DNA of 64,000 nucleotides from Atopsyche davidsoni (Eukaryota > Arthropoda > Insecta > Trichoptera > Hydrobiosidae), in contig JAILWY010000014.1 of NCBI GenBank assembly GCA_022113835.1, forward strand, positions 6,573,501 to 6,637,500, given 5' to 3'. Position numbers and translations under genes: made by a program. Of this stretch, positions 62,201 to 64,000 are shown in pieces (within the stretch, counting starts at the first letter, position 1; every line of letters begins with the position of its first letter). The notes beneath the pieces were generated by a model. The model was not told the origin of the DNA. It saw only the letters and a program-made list of their open reading frames with translations, and searched no databases.

Positions 62201-63685
62201 ATTGATCAAGTTCATTTTAAAACACTCGAAATCGTTTGATTTTGTCCATCACTACTACAGCCTGATATTTTATTACGCTGACAACTTTCGGCACACGCGC
62301 CACCCCACCCACATGCCCGGATGGGTTAAAACTTTCAGGGTCAGCCCGTCCCCACCTCCCTCCACCTCCGAGGCCTCTTTCCTCCACGGGCATCCAACAT
62401 TTCCAAGACCGGAATTGTTCTCAAGTTAAATAAGTCAATATGCTAGAGCCTGACCGCGCCGGCCCGGTCCACAAATATTATTATTTTGAACCGACCAACC
62501 CGCCCGTGAAGCGTGAAAGTAATTTAAGTGTATTCGGGTTTGGATGTTACGGCCGCGGCACGGGACGAAGGTTGTAGTTGGAAACAATAACATTTAAGGC
62601 ATATGAAATGAGAGAATTCATCAGCCAATTTCTATAAAATAATTTAAAGACTAAAATCTGACGCGTTGCTTTGATTTTCAATCAGCAATACATATCGTAT
62701 CATACTTTCATCTTTTAATATACGTATCTTGTTCATGGTTTTCTTCAGGGAGATAGTGTAGTGGATCTCCGGTTCCTTCTACTAACCTCACCTATCTTCT
62801 TTGAAAAGAAGAATATACGTATAATATTAAAAATCAAGAGTTTTAATACGTTAGGTACTAAGTCCGCGCGTAGAACGGCGAGAAATAAGTTTTAATAATT
62901 CCATCAAGTGGAATAAACAATCTGTCCATCACATTTCTATTTTCCTTTTATATATTCAAAGTTTTATTGATCAATAAAAATTATAAATTTCTTGCATTTA
63001 TGAATTTGTATAAATACATAATAATCGATTATTAATTCACCTTCGTTGAATAAGTCATTCAAATAATCATCCAAACTCATTTACTCTCCACGATTTTTTG
63101 TACCTATAATTTAGTAAATTATTTGATAATCGAAATAAACGATGCCGAAAATCAATTGATTGCGCATTTTTTTGCTGATTATCCAACAAATAAACCATGC
63201 TTGCTTTGTAATATTTATTTATATTAATAAGCATATCATGCTGCTATAATTTATTTTGAGTAAATTACTTTTGGCTCAAAATATTATAATAACATCTAGT
63301 TACATATCCAATGTGTGTCTTCACGGTTTCAGGTGGCTTCCCATATCCTGGGCTCAATGACATGCAAATCCTCGGCTACCTTTCGGAAGGAATGCGCTTG
63401 AACAAACCGGATATTGTCTCTCCTGAGCTTTACGCCACGATGATCCGCTGCTGGACGGAGAACCCAGAGCAGAGGCCCAGCTTCCGAGAGCTGGTGAAGC
63501 TTCTCGACGGTGATGAATCCAAGAACCGAGCTTACGTAGATATCAGCACGCTTCAGGCAGACTACATATTCCCGCCGATCGAAGAACAGAGAAAGCCGCA
63601 CTTGTTTATTCCAGAAAAACAATTCGACAAAAGTAAAGAAATCAATCTCGAAGTTGGTAAACTACTAAAGCAGCACATAGTGTGA
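47189..63685 (+). CDS. Receptor tyrosine kinase, torso-like (3' part)
   Basis: Joined exons: 47189-47264, 54239-54392, 54545-54767, 55346-55419, 56261-56525, 57120-57331, 63333-63685. All junctions are GT-AG and in phase. Numbered from 54239, the product has a glycine loop (GEGAFG, 25-30), catalytic Lys48 in VAVK, helix-C Glu65, a hinge near LEYAAGG (95-101), an insert of about 100 residues, HRDLAARN (238-245), DLG (258-260), ALE (281-283), SDVWAYAVLLWE and CWTENPEQRPSF, then a short tail. HRDLAARN marks a tyrosine kinase, and the split domain points to the PDGFR/FGFR/torso group. PLRWLALEAI and the short activation loop make torso my best guess (about 50%). Torso receives prothoracicotropic hormone or the embryonic terminal signal and acts through Ras/ERK. 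Ectodomain, transmembrane segment and start are not resolved. Confidence 0.85.
47598..47609. repeat. Left target-site duplication of palindromic element
   Basis: GTAAATAAATTA, repeated exactly at 47869-47880. The palindrome overlaps its last two bases. Confidence 0.75.
47610..47868 (-). mobile_element. Fold-back element, copy 2, with perfect palindrome
   Basis: The palindrome spans 47608-47826: two 109-base arms that I compared base by base without a mismatch, around a single C at 47717. The remaining unique part (about 47827-47868) is, in reverse complement, the same head as copy 1 at 8789 (GTTGAGGGACAAGGCATTTG), with about one difference over 46 bases. The 12-bp direct repeats flank the whole. 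It lies in the 7-kb intron of the kinase gene, opposite to copy 1 in orientation. There is no coding capacity. Both strands carry CTGATGATGACC and GGTCGAAAC motifs. Confidence 0.8.
47869..47880. repeat. Right target-site duplication of palindromic element
   Basis: Second copy of GTAAATAAATTA. Confidence 0.75.
47881..54238. other. Remainder of the 7-kb kinase intron
   Basis: AT-rich, no exon needed by phase. It holds a MITE arm at 53868 and a CGACCGAAACTGATAA motif near 52640 resembling the GGTCGAAAC-type motifs of the fold-back elements. A 20-base exon-like segment at 51013-51032 is rejected because its length would break the frame. Confidence 0.5.
53868..53892. mobile_element. Single-arm MITE fragment
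   Basis: About 22 of 24 bases match the right arm of the hairpin at 25146-25174 (core CTATTGGCTAGCTGCAA). Confidence 0.5.
54239..54392 (+). CDS. Kinase exon 1: glycine loop and catalytic lysine
   Basis: Acceptor CCCGTCACAG, donor CAAGA|GTAAGTAT, 51 codons plus one base. It carries IGEGAFGRV and VAVKKLK. Entry in phase 0 fits the exon at 47189-47264. Confidence 0.93.
54545..54767 (+). CDS. Kinase exon 2: helix C to hinge
   Basis: Acceptor GTCCCCCAG and donor CCGA|GTAAGTAC. It encodes the helix-C Glu in FLKEIDMLKLVG, the VALVGCC strand and the hinge LLEYAAGGDLLRHLR, then enters the insert. An alternative acceptor at 54550 would replace Ser-Gln-Ala by Thr; the CAG is preferred. Confidence 0.9.
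55346..55419 (+). CDS. Kinase exon 3: kinase insert, part 1
   Basis: Acceptor TTTTATTTTCAG, donor GATA|GTGAGTTT, 74 bases. It encodes a Ser/Pro-rich linker starting FSMSSSYIPAPGTQ. Its phases match both neighbours, which is the main evidence because the insert is not conserved between receptors. Confidence 0.85.
56261..56525 (+). CDS. Kinase exon 4: insert, part 2, to HR of HRD
   Basis: Acceptor TTGTTATCAG, donor CACCG|GTAAAT. It encodes EYTTLDSEMDTFTKYIS, an acidic Ser/Pro-rich stretch, then the returning catalytic lobe helix LHSFALQIARGMEHLEKKK and THR. Two Tyr in the insert (EYTTL, KYIS) are possible phospho-docking sites. Confidence 0.92.
57120..57331 (+). CDS. Kinase exon 5: catalytic and activation loops
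   Basis: Acceptor TGTCGGCAG, donor CCTCG|GTAAGTGC. It completes HRDLAARN and encodes KISDLGLSR, a single-tyrosine activation loop (GVYVH), PLRWLALEAI and SDVWAYAVLLWEIGTLG. The exon is strongly GC-rich against its introns. Confidence 0.94.
57569..57827. mobile_element. TIR element enclosing a tRNA-like sequence
   Basis: Perfect 30-bp inverted repeats lie at 57569-57598 and 57798-57827. Within the element, the left end (GGCACATTAGTTCACACATAG) also resembles, inverted, the segment near 57745-57772 (GAACCAATGTGCC), which may be its original right end. A 76-base tRNA-like sequence sits in the middle on the minus strand. No protein is encoded. Confidence 0.65.
57634..57709 (-). repeat. Degenerate tRNA-like sequence
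   Basis: On the minus strand 76 bases can fold as a cloverleaf: acceptor GTGATT/AATCAC, D arm GTAC/GTAC, an anticodon-like arm with loop CATGTAA, and a T arm GTGGG-TTCAAAT-CCCAC. The loop is one base from the CTTGTAA of tRNA-Thr(TGT). U33 and part of the anticodon stem are lost, so it is a tRNA-derived SINE or pseudogene, not a functional tRNA. Confidence 0.5.
57812..57908 (+). repeat. Direct repeat unit, copy 1
   Basis: About 97 bases starting ATGTGCCTAATCATATTAG that recur at 58161-58257 with few differences, 349 bases apart. Confidence 0.85.
58021..58178 (-). mobile_element. Inverted, internally deleted second copy
   Basis: The reverse complement matches 57569-57780, but the segment containing the T arm is missing: the sequence passes straight from the tRNA-like variable region (to 58139) to the element's terminal CATCTTCTATGTGTGAAC. 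Here the anticodon-like stem is intact (CCGGC/GCCGG around CATGTAA). Confidence 0.65.
58161..58257 (+). repeat. Direct repeat unit, copy 2
   Basis: Second copy of 57812-57908, again adjoining an element end, so flank and element were duplicated together. Confidence 0.85.
59760..59960. other. GC-richer intronic island
   Basis: Moderately GC-rich patch within the AT-rich intron. A 118-codon minus-strand frame crosses it but shows no recognisable motif. Possibly regulatory. Confidence 0.3.
60260..60400. other. GC-rich intronic island
   Basis: Strongly GC-rich patch with CpG-containing motifs. A minus-strand frame runs from ATG 60489 through it (112 codons) without a known domain. Confidence 0.3.
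61930..62110 (+). repeat. tRNA-like SINE candidate
   Basis: An A-box-like TGTCCAGGGGTTAGAA is followed by GGTTTCGAGTCC, a B box, at polymerase III spacing. The 61-codon open frame over it is then incidental. Confidence 0.4.
62181..62203. repeat. 11-bp inverted repeat inside a short direct repeat
   Basis: AATCTTGTTCA and TGAACAAGATT around one A. The unit TGATCGAGTTCATCTTAAA before it recurs after it as TGATCAAGTTCATTTTAAA. Confidence 0.7.
62270..62420. other. CT/GC-rich intronic patch
   Basis: Pyrimidine-rich, GC-rich patch (CCCCACCTCCCTCCACCTCC core). No coding potential; nature unknown. Confidence 0.3.
63333..63685 (+). CDS. Kinase exon 6: C-lobe end and tail, stop
   Basis: Acceptor TCACGGTTTCAG. 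It encodes GGFPYPGLNDMQILGYL, the conserved CWTENPEQRPSFREL and a 60-70-residue tail with possible phosphotyrosine sites (AYVDIS, DYIFPP), ending KLLKQHIV at a TGA (63683-63685). Confidence 0.94.
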
Positions 63686-64000
63686 TGCGTGACTTCTAAT
63701 TTTCTAGGTAAAATGGAATTGAATATTTATATTTGATAAGATACGGAAAATCACCTCATAATTCAAAATTTATTGCACGCTCAGAATCGGGGTAATCGTA
63801 CGATATACGAGCTAACTCGTACAAGTGAAATGCAGAATGTATTCCAGAGACAGCAACTGTAACACTTACATTTAATCACAATATATATTAATTATATTAA
63901 AAAAAACTGAAAAACATGCTTATAACATAGCATGCAGTCTTGCACCAACGTATTTGTTTACGTGGTTCTACTCTTACTCCTGTTTGTGTCAAAAATCTTC
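63686..64000 (+). other. 3' untranslated region of the kinase gene (start)
   Basis: No AATAAA follows in the window. The variant ATTAAA at 63896-63901 is the only candidate polyadenylation signal; cleavage may also lie beyond the window. Confidence 0.5.

Larger units (their letters stand above)
57332..63332. other. 6-kb kinase intron
   Basis: No exon is required by phase. It contains the tRNA-like element cluster (57569-58257), GC-richer islands at 59760-59960, 60260-60400 and 62270-62420, and a SINE-like patch at 61930-62110. A minus-strand ATG at 60489 opens a signal-peptide-like run followed by a good donor at 60413; unsupported otherwise. Confidence 0.6.

Overview
The window is AT-rich animal nuclear DNA with large introns, (TA)n microsatellites and scattered mobile-element debris. 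It is almost certainly from an insect, because the one complete gene is a Tweedle cuticle protein, an insect-specific family. I cannot fix the order. Only two genes are secure, both on the + strand.

Layout. (1) 1-38.9 kb is mostly non-coding. It holds a possible promoter and untranslated first exon near 290-593, a few unassigned exon-like stretches (best at 14266-14433, weaker at 33803-33984), short GC-rich islands, simple repeats, tRNA-like SINE remnants, a small hairpin element at 25063-25174 and a 183-bp fold-back element at 8789-8971 with 12-bp target duplications. (2) 38.97-41.4 kb is a compact Tweedle gene: TATA box, arthropod initiator, five-codon first exon, 652-bp intron splitting the signal peptide, second exon with 18 nine-residue glycine repeats, the Tweedle (DUF243) domain and a Gly/His tail, then AATAAA. 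(3) 43.6-63.7 kb carries the 3' part of a receptor tyrosine kinase. One juxtamembrane exon and six kinase/tail exons join in phase with consensus splice sites and end at a stop at 63685. The ectodomain and transmembrane exons are not convincingly visible. The kinase is split by an insert of about 100 residues and resembles torso/PDGFR/FGFR-like receptors, torso being my best guess. It has DLG instead of DFG and a short activation loop with one tyrosine. Its 7-kb and 6-kb introns hold mobile elements.

The most unusual structure is a mathematically perfect palindrome at 47608-47826 (109-bp arms, one-base centre) inside an element flanked by 12-bp direct repeats. The 8.8-kb copy is its diverged, oppositely oriented relative. 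Both carry GGTCGAAAC-type motifs reminiscent of, but not matching, the hammerhead ribozymes of Penelope-like elements. A second unusual structure is a tRNA-shaped sequence inside a terminal-inverted-repeat element that is duplicated and inverted at 57569-58257.

The two genes have no evident functional link: one builds cuticle, the other is a signalling receptor. If upstream exon candidates prove to belong to the kinase gene, the Tweedle gene would be nested in one of its introns on the same strand; this is unproven.
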